A stretch of DNA of 64,000 nucleotides from positions 20,456 to 84,455 of the forward strand of contig NZ_AMSG01000012.1 in the NCBI RefSeq assembly GCF_000300875.1. The letters run 5' to 3'. The notes beneath the pieces are model-generated. The model saw only the letters and a list, made by a program, of their open reading frames with translations, ran no database searches and was not told where the DNA came from. Shown here in pieces: positions 45,473-55,190 of this stretch. A program made the position numbers and the translations under genes. Source of the DNA: Galbibacter marinus (GTDB lineage Bacteria > Bacteroidota > Bacteroidia > Flavobacteriales > Flavobacteriaceae). Position 1 is the first letter of the stretch. Each line of letters starts with the position of its first letter.

Positions 45473-46192
45473 ATGGGAAGAGCTTTTGAATTTAGAAAGG
45501 CGAGAAAAATGAAGCGTTGGTCAGCTATGGCCAAAACCTTTACACGATTGGGAAAAGACATTGTAATGGCCGTAAAAGAAGGCGGACCTGATCCCGATGC
45601 TAATGCTAGATTGCGTGCCGTTATTCAAAATGCCAAGACTGCTAATATGCCCAAAGACAATATTGAAAGGGCTATTAAGCGAGCTTCCGATAAAAACACC
45701 GAAGACTACAAAGAGGTACTATTTGAAGGATACGCACCTCATGGTATTGCCATATTAATAGAGACAGCCACCGACAACAACAATCGAACAGTAGCGAACA
45801 TTCGTAGTTATTTTAATAAATGTAATGGAAGTTTAGGTACAAGTGGCTCCGTAGAATTCATGTTTGATCATACCTGTAACTTCAGAATTCCAGCAGAAGG
45901 AATAGACCCTGAAGAACTGGAATTGGAGTTTATCGATTTTGGAGCAGAAGAAGTATTTAAAGATGAGGATGGCATTCATATATACGCTCCATTTGAAAGC
46001 TTTGGTGCCATTCAAAAAGAACTAGAAGAACGAAGAGTAGAAATCCTATCTTCTGGTTTTGAGAGAATCCCACAGGTTACTAAGAAATTAGAAGCTGACC
46101 ATGTAGCTGATGTGGAGAAGCTCTTAGAAAAAATAGAAGAAGACGATGATGTACAAAATGTGTATCACACCATGGAAGAACAAGAAGATTAA
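45473..46192 (+). CDS. YebC/PmpR family regulator (TACO1 family)
   Basis: A 239-residue YebC-family protein: MGRAFEFRKARKMKRWSAMAKTFTRLGKDI at the N-terminus, GGPDPDANARLRAVIQNAKTANMPKDNIERAIKRA, then YEGYAP-like FEGYAPHGIAILIETATDNNNRTVANIRSYFNK. Members act as transcription regulators or, as shown for YebC and TACO1 in some organisms, help ribosomes through proline stretches; which role applies here is unknown. A -7 element TATTTTTG (45437-45444) lies 28 nt before the ATG and a terminator follows. Confidence 0.95.
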   Translation: MGRAFEFRKARKMKRWSAMAKTFTRLGKDIVMAVKEGGPDPDANARLRAVIQNAKTANMPKDNIERAIKRASDKNTEDYKEVLFEGYAPHGIAILIETATDNNNRTVANIRSYFNKCNGSLGTSGSVEFMFDHTCNFRIPAEGIDPEELELEFIDFGAEEVFKDEDGIHIYAPFESFGAIQKELEERRVEILSSGFERIPQVTKKLEADHVADVEKLLEKIEEDDDVQNVYHTMEEQED

Positions 46193-46223
46193 TTCACTTG
46201 CGAAACCACGGCAATTACTTAAA

Positions 46224-46263
46224 ATAAAAGGGGGACTGCAAAAAGCGGTTCCCTTATTTTTTT
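46224..46263. terminator. Terminator after yebC, possibly bidirectional
   Basis: AAGGGGGACTGC and GCGGTTCCCTT form a stem with a short A-rich loop, flanked by AAAATAAA and TTATTTTTTT. It serves yebC and may also serve the converging lipoprotein gene. Confidence 0.75.
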
Positions 46264-46286
46264 CCTGTTAAACTGAATTACGGTAC

Positions 46287-47036
46287 TCAATTTAAAAAAT
46301 AGGTAAACGAATTAATCTGAGACATAGAAGAATTCCCATGTGAATCAATTGTCCTAATTTTCCAATAGAAGGTTTTTCCAACATCTTTTTTCTCCAACAT
46401 CCCTTCGTATATAGTGTCAGATAGTATTGCAATAGGGGCTGTAGGTAGGCTTTCAGCACCAAAATACACCTCATACTCCAAAATATCACCATCAATATCA
46501 TAGCCTTTCCATCTCAATCTCGTGTCATCTTGACTATACACTTTAATTGATTTATCTTCTGGATAAACCAATTCGGCTGGATTAGGAGCATACAAAACTT
46601 CTCCCAAACCAGCATTATAGAATTGCCACCGTTCACTTATTGAAGTCTCATTAGTGCCTTCAGCAGTAGAAATAACATACCATTCATACGGTGTCCCTCT
46701 TAATATAGAAATGATCATTGAATTTTCGGTGGTTTCCTCTAATGTGGTACGATTTGTTCTTAAATTTCGAATTCCTAACTTATAACTATTGGTATTCTCT
46801 GAGGAACTCCATTGAAATTTTACTTTGCTGTACTGATCATTTTCTATCTCACCTTCTATACACTCTGTGTTATCTAGTGGATAAATTAATTGAGCTGGGG
46901 AAGGTGCAGAGACGGGTACTTCAATTTCTTTTTCAGGAAGGGTTTCTGGCACAGAATCTGGTATATCAGAATCAGAACTACACGCTACAATATAAGTAGC
47001 TGCAACAAAAATTATAATGGTAGAAAATAGCCTCAT
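46287..47036 (-). CDS. Surface or periplasmic lipoprotein with fibronectin III-like domains
   Basis: A 249-residue lipoprotein. The signal ends with lipobox cysteine C19 (YIVAC), followed by SSDSD and an acid- and proline-rich linker. The acidic residues after the cysteine resemble the lipoprotein export signal for surface exposure in Bacteroidota. Two beta-sandwich units follow, each beginning with a P-A-x-L-x-Y-P motif (SPAQLIYPLDN and NPAELVYPEDKS), with KVKFQWSSSENTNSYKLGIRN and TRLRWKGYDIDGDILEYEVYFG, typical of FN3-like folds. No catalytic domain is visible. It overlaps the type IX-secreted gene by 4 bp, so the two are translated together. Confidence 0.8.
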   Translation of the reverse strand: MRLFSTIIIFVAATYIVACSSDSDIPDSVPETLPEKEIEVPVSAPSPAQLIYPLDNTECIEGEIENDQYSKVKFQWSSSENTNSYKLGIRNLRTNRTTLEETTENSMIISILRGTPYEWYVISTAEGTNETSISERWQFYNAGLGEVLYAPNPAELVYPEDKSIKVYSQDDTRLRWKGYDIDGDILEYEVYFGAESLPTAPIAILSDTIYEGMLEKKDVGKTFYWKIRTIDSHGNSSMSQINSFTYFLN

Positions 47037-50000
47037 CTTTTTATAATTTTATATGTTCTTTCACTCACCTTCATATCTAAATTTAAAAAATACATTCCTG
47101 GCGATAATCCCTCTATATCTAATTGTATAACACTACTATTTTGAATCTTGCGCTGCGAAAGAATAAACTTACCATTGACATCATAAAGACTTAGGACCAC
47201 AGGATCACCATTTGTAGATCCTATATCGATATTCAATTCACCATCTGTCACCGGATTAGGATAAACTAAGATTTCATCAGAGGACAAAAAGGTCTTTTCA
47301 TAAACACCCTGGCAAGCACTCTTGGTTTCAACACTAAGGGTATTTTCAAATTCATTTAAAGTGAGATCAAGCTCTTCTAATGAGGTTATAAATGTCTCAC
47401 CATTTAAAGTTACTGTGTACTGATCTGCCCCTTTCATGCTGAGAGTTACTTTATTTGACGTACCATTCACCTTAGCTTCAACGAAAAGCGGTTGCACTTC
47501 ATTTAGTTTAATTTCATAACATTGCTCAATTTCACCTAAACCATCTGCTTTTACACAAATTGAATAGAGCCCAGCAGATAAATCGTTAAAAATTACACTA
47601 TTAGTAAAGGATTTAACACCAATTTCAGAACCATTATTCATTAGAACTGCCGTATAATTATGACTATCTTTGGCACTTACCTCTATAGTACCATTAACGC
47701 TTGAAGGGCATGACTCCGAACTACTTATAACACTAAATGAGTCCACATTAAATACAATTGAATTACAACCAAATTCATTTACAGAATTACCCTTTGGTGT
47801 CTTGGGACACCTATCAATAAAATCGCTTACTCCATCCCCATCCTGATCACCATAAGAGGTTTCTCCAATATACTTAGTTACAAAATCCTCATATTTATTC
47901 ACAACGGCCCTTTGCCATTGGTATTCACTTATGATAAAACTTCCAATCGAAGCAAGGACGACCAAATCGTTTCCTTCAAAAAATGCGTTTGGATCATGTA
48001 AATCTCCGAGAAATATGTATTCCTTTTCAAACTCCCCATATTGAGAAAAGACTCTCAAGATATTATCAAATGTTGTATGGACAATTACTTTATTATTTTT
48101 CTGCATAAATGGTGCATAGTTTGCCATGTTATAATCATACGCTATGGGGTACTCACTAATCAATTCAAAATCATTGGAATACACTCGAATGGAAGTACTA
48201 TTACTAGTAAAAACCCAATCGTTATCCAACATGATTATTCTGAAAGGATTCTTATCTACAGACACTCTCGTCCTTACATTATCAATTGTAAGTTTATTTA
48301 AATGTGGAAAAGCCTGGTTATATAAGAGTGATCTAAAAATCAGCGAATTTTCGGAATCAATTACGAAGCCACTAGGTGTATGAAGGTCCCCGTTCCAGAT
48401 TCTAGTCCAAAGAACCTCATTTCCATTTTTAGTTAAGGTGATTTCAGAGGAATTACTATTATAATAATATTCATAAGAATCTGAGCCACTAGTAAAAGAA
48501 ACACTATTGTTTGACTTTTCATCCCATATGTCATTATCAACATCTGTTTGCTTTTCTATCAACTCCAAATCATTAGAATAGGTCAAGATGTGGGATAAAG
48601 AGGGTGATCGAGATCCACCTAAGTTGAAATTATCAGGTCCTGTTTTCTCAGAAACTGCTACTACATAATTTCCATTGTTCTGACGTTGTATTGATTTGGT
48701 ATGACCGGCTTTTGAAGTACCTTCACCAGAAAATTGAAATTCATTGATTTCCGCCCCATTACTAATTTTTTTAAAACTCCAGTCATTTTCTGAATAGTAT
48801 TTAGAACCTTCATAACCAATAGACAGATTCGTTCCTCCTAAAAAACTATCCTCGTCAATGAAAAGTATGCAACTGGGAACAAATTCACTAACTTTAATTG
48901 GCTTTAATTGAGTTTCTGACACTAGGCTTAAATCATAATTATACTTTAATAGCTTGTTAGTCACGGTATATACACCAATAAATGATGACCCAACGTATGA
49001 CATCATTCCTATTTCTCCAGGAACGGACATCGTCTGAATAAGCTCACCTTGGTCATTAAATTTCTCGAGTACCAATTCCAAGTCTTCAGAAGATCTGACT
49101 GTTTTTTGATTACTAATGACACAGATATCATCATTTTCATCAAAAAAATGTCCAATTGTATAATTTTCCTTATTTAGGTCAGGTTCCTTAATATAATTCA
49201 CACTTCCATCCTGGTCCAAATTTAAAAGCAATAATTGATCATGTGAAGTACCAAATGCCGTAAATTGCAAACCAGTTTTCTCACGGTATTCCAACGATGC
49301 ATCTGTAAAAGGTGTAAATTCCAAATTTTCAAGTACCGTCGGAGGAAGTTCAATTTCGGCAGAAAAAGATTCAATATCATTGAACTTATAATACATAATT
49401 CTATGATTTCCATCTGTAAGCGAGGCAATCATATAATAAAATCCCTTGTGATATTCAATTACAAATTTATTATCAACACTTACTTCAGGGAATAAATCTA
49501 CAGCATTGTACGACTTCGTAATTTGACCTTCACTTGAAACTTCTATAAAATAAACAACCCCCTCTTTCTCAGCATAGTAATGCCAATTGGCATATGCAAA
49601 TTGCAAATTGTCATTTTCGTCAAGTGTAGCATGAAATAGAAATGGGTTAATAGGTGCAGGAAGAGAATAGTCGAAAAGGGGTATTTCCCAAAGTTTCTTC
49701 CCTTGTGGACTCACTTTTATAATAAAATAGAGTTCGTTCACTTTATCCATAGCGCTTCTACATACCAAAATCAGATTATCCTGAGAATCTATATGTGCAC
49801 TTGTTACCCTATCATAAGAAAAATTGGTATTGAAACTATACGTTCGACTCCATAGTTCACTAAAATCAGAGTTTAATTTTATGATCTGTATATCATTAAA
49901 AGTGAAATCGTTCTCTGTAGTTCCAATCAAGTAGATATTTTTTTGGCTATCTTTAAAGGTATGACTCAACTCATCTCTATTGGTATGAATTTTACTCCCG

Positions 50001-50200
50001 AAAGTAACCTGTTTGGTAGGGAATATAGTGTCTTGAGCATAATTACTAATAGAGAACAAAATACAGATGAAAATCCATATAGACTTATATGAATAGCCTT
50101 TTAAAACCCTTTTAAAAAAAGCCAAGAACCCCTTAACACATAAGGGATATGACAAATTAAAAGTCGTAGCAGGCAGGTAGTTTAGCAAAGGTTCAGGCAC
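47033..50200 (-). CDS. Large type IX-secreted protein with TSP3 repeat and sorting domain
   Basis: A protein of about 1055 residues. The last 80 or so residues are a type A sorting domain of the type IX secretion system (ILVYPNPVTDGELNIDIGS, VVLSLYDVNGKF, LSPGMYFLNL). A thrombospondin type-3 calcium-binding repeat, DQDGDGVSDFIDRCPKTPKG, precedes it near residue 790. The long N-terminal part is beta-rich without recognised catalytic residues, with recurring aromatic and aspartate patterns that could be a beta-propeller. The GTG at 50198-50200 lies 22 nt after a -7 element (50223-50230), but the signal peptide WIFICILFSISNYAQ is far inside, so a TTG at 50123-50125 is a good alternative start. 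Confidence 0.82.
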   Translation of the reverse strand: MPEPLLNYLPATTFNLSYPLCVKGFLAFFKRVLKGYSYKSIWIFICILFSISNYAQDTIFPTKQVTFGSKIHTNRDELSHTFKDSQKNIYLIGTTENDFTFNDIQIIKLNSDFSELWSRTYSFNTNFSYDRVTSAHIDSQDNLILVCRSAMDKVNELYFIIKVSPQGKKLWEIPLFDYSLPAPINPFLFHATLDENDNLQFAYANWHYYAEKEGVVYFIEVSSEGQITKSYNAVDLFPEVSVDNKFVIEYHKGFYYMIASLTDGNHRIMYYKFNDIESFSAEIELPPTVLENLEFTPFTDASLEYREKTGLQFTAFGTSHDQLLLLNLDQDGSVNYIKEPDLNKENYTIGHFFDENDDICVISNQKTVRSSEDLELVLEKFNDQGELIQTMSVPGEIGMMSYVGSSFIGVYTVTNKLLKYNYDLSLVSETQLKPIKVSEFVPSCILFIDEDSFLGGTNLSIGYEGSKYYSENDWSFKKISNGAEINEFQFSGEGTSKAGHTKSIQRQNNGNYVVAVSEKTGPDNFNLGGSRSPSLSHILTYSNDLELIEKQTDVDNDIWDEKSNNSVSFTSGSDSYEYYYNSNSSEITLTKNGNEVLWTRIWNGDLHTPSGFVIDSENSLIFRSLLYNQAFPHLNKLTIDNVRTRVSVDKNPFRIIMLDNDWVFTSNSTSIRVYSNDFELISEYPIAYDYNMANYAPFMQKNNKVIVHTTFDNILRVFSQYGEFEKEYIFLGDLHDPNAFFEGNDLVVLASIGSFIISEYQWQRAVVNKYEDFVTKYIGETSYGDQDGDGVSDFIDRCPKTPKGNSVNEFGCNSIVFNVDSFSVISSSESCPSSVNGTIEVSAKDSHNYTAVLMNNGSEIGVKSFTNSVIFNDLSAGLYSICVKADGLGEIEQCYEIKLNEVQPLFVEAKVNGTSNKVTLSMKGADQYTVTLNGETFITSLEELDLTLNEFENTLSVETKSACQGVYEKTFLSSDEILVYPNPVTDGELNIDIGSTNGDPVVLSLYDVNGKFILSQRKIQNSSVIQLDIEGLSPGMYFLNLDMKVSERTYKIIKR

Positions 50201-50461
50201 TTAGATCTATTTCCTATAACACCAAATATAATAAAAAAAATCCTATATAAGATTAGCTCGATCAAAAATTTCATTCTCAACAAGTTGACGTATTTATCTT
50301 ATTATACGTAGTTAAATCCTTAGTAAGAACTAATATAGGTTCTTTAAAAAACAATACAGTCTCCCACTGGGATTTGCTTCACTAGCAAACATCTACCGAA
50401 ACTAGGATTGTTTTTAACTTCTCGTAAAACTCGGCTCCTTAGCGTTAAAACAGGGTTATAC

Positions 50462-51544
50462 TTACATTTTTTCGTAAAGATTTCTAAGCTTTACACGAGT
50501 TATGGTATCTTTCCAATTCTTACCAACGGCATTTTCCCATAAAGGATCCATTCCCATGGAGACATTAATCATGGTTTCAAATTCTTCCTCAGAAAGATTT
50601 GCACACAGACCCTTAGGCAGTTCAATCTCGTGACGCTCTTGCATCTTTTTGAACTTCGCAACTCCTTCTGGGTAAAATTCCTCCAAGTGATTAAAAACAA
50701 TACAATTCCCTAAACCATGTTTTGTTCCAAGAAGATAAGATAGCCCGTAACTCATCGCATGGGCTACACCGACTTGAGAATAAGCAATACTCATTCCTCC
50801 GTGCCAAGAGGCCATCATTAGTTTATCCTGAGTTTCTTCCTTGGAAAGTTTTCCGTTGTAAAATACTTCGTCACAAAGATCTTCCGCCTTTTCACCATAA
50901 CTCTGACTAAAGGCATTTAAATAAGTTCCGTTTAAAGACTCCACACAGTGGATATAGCAATCCATACCAGTGTAAAACCACTGATCTCTCGGGACACCAT
51001 TTGTAAGTTCAGGGTCTAATACAACCTGATCAAATGGTGTGAAGTCTGAATTTATACCCAATTTCTTCTCCGGTCCTGTAAGCACAGTTGTTCTTGAAAC
51101 TTCCGCTCCAGTTCCACTGATTGTTGGGATTCCCACGTGATAAATGGCCTCTCGTGTAACCAAGTCCCAACCTTGATATTCTTCTGCCTTTCCATTGCTG
51201 GTAAGCATAATAGCCACAGCCTTGGCTAAATCCATCACAGTTCCACCACCGATACCAACAATCCCGGAAGGACTCTGGGTCGTATATTCTCTGATCTTAG
51301 AAACCAAGACATCAACTTGTTCTGTTTTCGGTTCTTCATCAGTTGGAATAAAAATAATTTTATCACCGAATAACAGTGGGATTTTAGAAATTAACTCTTG
51401 GTTAGACTCAAACACATCATCTACCAAAAAGATAAAAGGCGCCTCTGAGTTTTTACGTCTAGGCATTAATATCTCTTGCAGTTGACTAAAACACCCTCTT
51501 CCAAAAATCACTCTGGGTACCATCGGAAAATTCTTAAACTTCAT
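50462..51544 (-). CDS. kdnB: 3-deoxy-manno-octulosonate 8-oxidase KdnB (iron-containing alcohol dehydrogenase)
   Basis: A 360-residue group III alcohol dehydrogenase. It starts MKFKNFPMVPRVIFGRGCF, and shows the NAD motif VGIGGGTVMDLAKA near residue 97, PTISGTGAEVSRTTVLT, and the metal ligands in MDCYIHCVESLNG and VAHAMSYGLSYLLGTKHGLGN. I recognise the KdnB type, which oxidises C8 of Kdo to an aldehyde as the first step to 8-amino-8-deoxy-Kdo in Shewanella. Its gene is followed by an HAD gene and kdsB, strong support for Kdo metabolism. The aminotransferase KdnA is not in the window. Confidence 0.82.
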   Translation of the reverse strand: MKFKNFPMVPRVIFGRGCFSQLQEILMPRRKNSEAPFIFLVDDVFESNQELISKIPLLFGDKIIFIPTDEEPKTEQVDVLVSKIREYTTQSPSGIVGIGGGTVMDLAKAVAIMLTSNGKAEEYQGWDLVTREAIYHVGIPTISGTGAEVSRTTVLTGPEKKLGINSDFTPFDQVVLDPELTNGVPRDQWFYTGMDCYIHCVESLNGTYLNAFSQSYGEKAEDLCDEVFYNGKLSKEETQDKLMMASWHGGMSIAYSQVGVAHAMSYGLSYLLGTKHGLGNCIVFNHLEEFYPEGVAKFKKMQERHEIELPKGLCANLSEEEFETMINVSMGMDPLWENAVGKNWKDTITRVKLRNLYEKM

Positions 51545-51572
51545 CTATGCTTTTTGAATTAACTTTAAACAA

Positions 51573-52283
51573 TCAATTTACTTTTTTTAACAAAGGCAAT
51601 ATCTCCTTAATTCCCTCTGCACTACAATAGGAACCACCTGCCTGTTGGTTACTCACTTCTTCGTGAACCCATGTCGTATGAAAGGGTATGTGAATAGCCT
51701 GCGCTCCAATATTTATAAGTGGTAAGACATCAGATTTTAGTGAGTTGCCTACCATTAAAAACTCATCCACCTCTATCTCAAGATGTTCGAGTAAATTTTT
51801 ATAATTCTCTTCCTTTTTATCGCTCAATACTTCAATATGATGAAAATACTTAGACAGCCCCGATTTCTCCATTTTACGTTCCTGATCTAACAAATCCCCC
51901 TTTGTCAGGAGAATAAGGCGATAGTCATCTACTAAACTACTCAAAACCAACTCGACATCATCTATTAACTCCACTGGTTTAGCAAGCATCTCTTTACCAA
52001 GATTCAAAATCTTTGAAATGGTTGCATTAGAAACCTTACCATTTGACAAATCAATTGCACTTTCTATCATTGACAACACAAAACCTTTAATTCCATAACC
52101 ATAGAACTCTAAATTTTTTATTTCCATCATAAAGAGCTCCTGATCAATCTTATTCTCTGTCTCGTAGCCCGATAGCAATTTTGCAAATTCATGCTCAGTC
52201 TCCCTAAAATAGGTCTCATTTACCCAAAGCGTATCGTCTGCATCAAAACCGATAACTTTAATTTTATCCTGTTTTATTTCCAT
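51573..52283 (-). CDS. HAD family hydrolase
   Basis: A 236-residue haloacid dehalogenase-like phosphatase. Motif I is DADDTLW near residue 15, motif II is LLTKGD near 127, and the later motifs are in [13 protein letters not shown] and [21 protein letters not shown] helical cap of subclass I lies between motifs I and II. This is not the KdsC type, which lacks such a cap. Its substrate is unknown. It overlaps kdsB by 10 bp and precedes kdnB by 29 bp, so a role in the same sugar pathway or in nucleotide clean-up is inference. Confidence 0.82.
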   Translation of the reverse strand: MEIKQDKIKVIGFDADDTLWVNETYFRETEHEFAKLLSGYETENKIDQELFMMEIKNLEFYGYGIKGFVLSMIESAIDLSNGKVSNATISKILNLGKEMLAKPVELIDDVELVLSSLVDDYRLILLTKGDLLDQERKMEKSGLSKYFHHIEVLSDKKEENYKNLLEHLEIEVDEFLMVGNSLKSDVLPLINIGAQAIHIPFHTTWVHEEVSNQQAGGSYCSAEGIKEILPLLKKVN

Positions 52284-53002
52284 ACCTTCTTTGCACGTTC
52301 TAGATCCTCAGGGGTATCTATCTCTATTCCTTCGCTGTCGGTTTCAACCATTTTAATTTTCTTTCCATACTCTAAATAGCGTATGGCCTCGATTTTCTCC
52401 GTAGCTTCCAACATACGCATTGGAAGATGGTAAAAATCAACAATAGCATCCTTCCTAAATGCATACACTCCCTTGTGCTTATAATAAGACACATTGGTTT
52501 GTTTATCTCTAGGATACGGAATAGGAGAACGTGAAAAATACATGGCAAAATTGCGCTCATCAGTTATGACTTTTACCGTATTAGGATTATTAATCTCATC
52601 CCAATCGTCAATTTTAGTCATAAGCGATGCAAGATCAACTTCTTTAAGCGTATCTTCTTTAAATACTTGAATCACCTTTTCCAGACTTTCTCGGTCTGTA
52701 AAAGGCTCATCTCCTTGTACATTGACAACAATATCGACATCCATATGTTCTACAGCCTCAGCAATACGATCACTTCCACAGTCATGCTCACTGATGCTAC
52801 GGATAGCTTTCCCTCCATTTTTGACGATCTCATCATAGATAATCTCACTGTCGGTGACTACAAACACATCATCAAACAAACCAGTTCTCACAGCTGCTTT
52901 GTAGGTACGGAGTATAACCGTTTCCCCAGAGAGATCTTGCATCAACTTTCCTGGGAACCTAGATGCCGCATAACGAGCTGGTATCATTGAAATTATTTTC
53001 AT
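52274..53002 (-). CDS. kdsB: CMP-Kdo synthetase (3-deoxy-manno-octulosonate cytidylyltransferase)
   Basis: KdsB activates Kdo (or 8-amino-Kdo) with CTP for lipid A core assembly. The 242-residue protein starts [21 protein letters not shown] at the ATG at 53000-53002, the usual family beginning; two upstream codons give the longer frame but lack support. Further motifs are [10 protein letters not shown] near residue 94, [14 protein letters not shown], and [20 protein letters not shown] near the end. A -7 element TATTTTTG lies about 25 nt upstream on the minus strand. It leads a kdsB-HAD-kdnB operon. In Shewanella the KdsB partner of KdnB prefers the 8-amino substrate; that could hold here. Confidence 0.95.
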   Translation of the reverse strand: MKIISMIPARYAASRFPGKLMQDLSGETVILRTYKAAVRTGLFDDVFVVTDSEIIYDEIVKNGGKAIRSISEHDCGSDRIAEAVEHMDVDIVVNVQGDEPFTDRESLEKVIQVFKEDTLKEVDLASLMTKIDDWDEINNPNTVKVITDERNFAMYFSRSPIPYPRDKQTNVSYYKHKGVYAFRKDAIVDFYHLPMRMLEATEKIEAIRYLEYGKKIKMVETDSEGIEIDTPEDLERAKKVWK

Positions 53003-53052
53003 AAAAATGTACACTTTTAGGAATAAACAAAAATACAGATAATATTGAGAAT

Positions 53053-53619
53053 TTACTCAGTCTTAGGTCTTAGTTTTCTATAAAACCAAAATAAGACGCT
53101 TAAAATTATGATTACCAAAATTATAGCCACTAAAGGCATAAAAATAGAGGCCAACGACATCACCACTGCCCCACCAGTCTCAACGGTTGAAACCACTGGG
53201 TTACCAAGCCCTGCAGTACTAACAGAAGACGTTAATCGGGTACCTGCAGAGGCACTCTTCACCACACTAGCGGTTCCACCACCAGCAATGATGGCCAAGG
53301 CCCATGTTATCATTGGTGAGAGATCAGCCATTGTCGAGACCATTACAGCAGTCCCTGCAATAGCCGCTAAAGGGATTGCAATACTATCCAAGGCATTATC
53401 GACAAAAGGAATGTAATAGGCGAATATCTCCAAAAACATAGCCACCCCTAAGGCCAATAAAGCTGGAACAGTTCCAATCCACTGCCAGTTTTCACTAAGG
53501 GGTAAAACATCGAAATAAGCTGCCAAACTCATAGCAAACAAAGGTAAAAAGACCCTAAATCCAACCGAGGCAGCCAAGCCAATCCCCAGAAAGATACTTA
53601 TAATAGCTTCTGATGTCAT
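53053..53619 (-). CDS. DUF4126 integral membrane protein
   Basis: A 188-residue membrane protein with about five hydrophobic segments (residues 5-35, 46-70, 78-96, 105-120 and 153-180). The pattern [25 protein letters not shown] at the start, [21 protein letters not shown] and [37 protein letters not shown] in the centre is that of DUF4126. The function is unknown. It lies 33 bp from the RecD-like gene, and both are transcribed leftward. Confidence 0.85.
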   Translation of the reverse strand: MTSEAIISIFLGIGLAASVGFRVFLPLFAMSLAAYFDVLPLSENWQWIGTVPALLALGVAMFLEIFAYYIPFVDNALDSIAIPLAAIAGTAVMVSTMADLSPMITWALAIIAGGGTASVVKSASAGTRLTSSVSTAGLGNPVVSTVETGGAVVMSLASIFMPLVAIILVIIILSVLFWFYRKLRPKTE

Positions 53620-53652
53620 TGCATATATTTGATTCTAAAGATATGTATTTCC

Positions 53653-55080
53653 TTAATTTCCAACAAAAAAATCATCCTTAAAGCCAATGAGGTACAATTT
53701 TTCTTTCGCTCTAGTTACCGCCGTGTAGAGCCATCTTAAATAGTCCTTGTCTATGCCATTAGGCAAGTAAGGCTGCTCTACAAACACTGTATCCCACTGC
53801 CCACCCTGACTTTTATGACAGGTCACCGCATAGGAGAATTTTACTTGAAGGGCATTGAAATATTTGTTTTTCTTCACCTTTAAAAACTTCTTATACTTGG
53901 AGGTTTCATCCTGATAATCCAGTAAGACCTCCTGATACAAGCGATTGGAATCCTCATAAGGCAATGAAGGACTGTTGATATCCAACGTGTCTAGCATCAG
54001 TACCGTCTCAAAGGGCTTCATATCTGGATAATCAACCATTTGCACCTTTACCTCTGCGAACCGAAAGCCGTATAACTGTTTAAATGAAAAAATCTCAAGA
54101 ACCTCAACGATATCTCCATTGGCAATAAAACCAGCATCTGAGGAAGTTTCCAACCAGAAGTAGTTGTTTTTCACAACCATCAAATAATCTCCTGGGGCTA
54201 ATTCATTTTCCAAAAATAGAATTCGACCCCTGATTTGTTGATTGTATAAATTGGCTCGTTTGTTGGATCTCACTATAATAGCGGTTTCTTCCTTTCCGAC
54301 CTGTGAATACGCCTGATTTATCGCATCCTGAATTTCGTAGCCATCAACAAGACGAACAATATCTTTAAAATCCCTAATATCAAAACGAAACTCATCAGTA
54401 AATTCACTAGCTAGTTGCTCTCTTAAAGAAGTAGCGTTAAATAAAATTCCAGAATCTAATTGTTGCCGAACAACCTCGTTTAGCTCCAAAGTTTTCACCT
54501 CCATATTATAGTTCAGTGAAAGCGTATTTTCATTAAGAGCCGGACTCAGTGTTAAATTCACTGGAGGCAATTGCGCCGTATCCCCAATTAAGATGAGTTT
54601 ACAATTATGTCCAGAATACACATACATTAAAAGGTCATCTAAAAGAGAACCATTATCAAATATCTTTGAATCAGAGGCCGTATCTGAAATCATGGATGCC
54701 TCATCCACTATAAAAATGGTGTTTTTACGTTTATTTGGAGCCAAGACAAACTTTATCCCTCCAGCCTTATCCCGCTTAGGGAAATAGATGTGCCGATGAA
54801 TCGTATGAGCTTCACGCCTAGAATAATTACTGATCACCTTTGCTGCCCTACCAGTAGGTGCTAGTAACACAGCTTTGCGTTTAGTTTGCCATAATTGATT
54901 CACTAGCGTTCCTATAATGGTTGTTTTACCTGTTCCAGCAAAACCTTTTAACATAAATACCTCATCCTTGTTATTGGAAAATATAAAATCAGCTAATTGT
55001 CCCAAAACGGCCTCCTGAATAGCAGTTGGATGGTGAGGGAATTTTTCTAATAATACTTTGAGAAATAAATTTGGATCCAT
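53653..55080 (-). CDS. RecD-like ATP-dependent DNA helicase
   Basis: A 475-residue superfamily 1B helicase. Walker A is KGFAGTGKTTIIGTL near residue 44, followed by LLAPTGRAAKVI, the Walker B TIFIVDEASMI near 122, LILIGDTAQLPPV near 164, and the C-terminal UvrD_C_2 part with YAVTCHKSQGGQWDTVFVEQP and LYTAVTRAKEKL. The size is small compared with RecD2 (over 700 residues), which fits the compact bacteroidetal type. No recB or recC gene is near. A -7 element TAATTTTG (55100-55107, minus strand) lies 19 nt before the ATG. Confidence 0.88.
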   Translation of the reverse strand: MDPNLFLKVLLEKFPHHPTAIQEAVLGQLADFIFSNNKDEVFMLKGFAGTGKTTIIGTLVNQLWQTKRKAVLLAPTGRAAKVISNYSRREAHTIHRHIYFPKRDKAGGIKFVLAPNKRKNTIFIVDEASMISDTASDSKIFDNGSLLDDLLMYVYSGHNCKLILIGDTAQLPPVNLTLSPALNENTLSLNYNMEVKTLELNEVVRQQLDSGILFNATSLREQLASEFTDEFRFDIRDFKDIVRLVDGYEIQDAINQAYSQVGKEETAIIVRSNKRANLYNQQIRGRILFLENELAPGDYLMVVKNNYFWLETSSDAGFIANGDIVEVLEIFSFKQLYGFRFAEVKVQMVDYPDMKPFETVLMLDTLDINSPSLPYEDSNRLYQEVLLDYQDETSKYKKFLKVKKNKYFNALQVKFSYAVTCHKSQGGQWDTVFVEQPYLPNGIDKDYLRWLYTAVTRAKEKLYLIGFKDDFFVGN

Positions 55081-55190
55081 GGATATTTTACTTGAACAGC
55101 AAAATTACTGATGTTTTTTTTGCTCTTGGCTTTCATGAATAAAAAAAAATTGTAGATTTGCCTAAAACCTCTTTAATACAAATATTGAAA

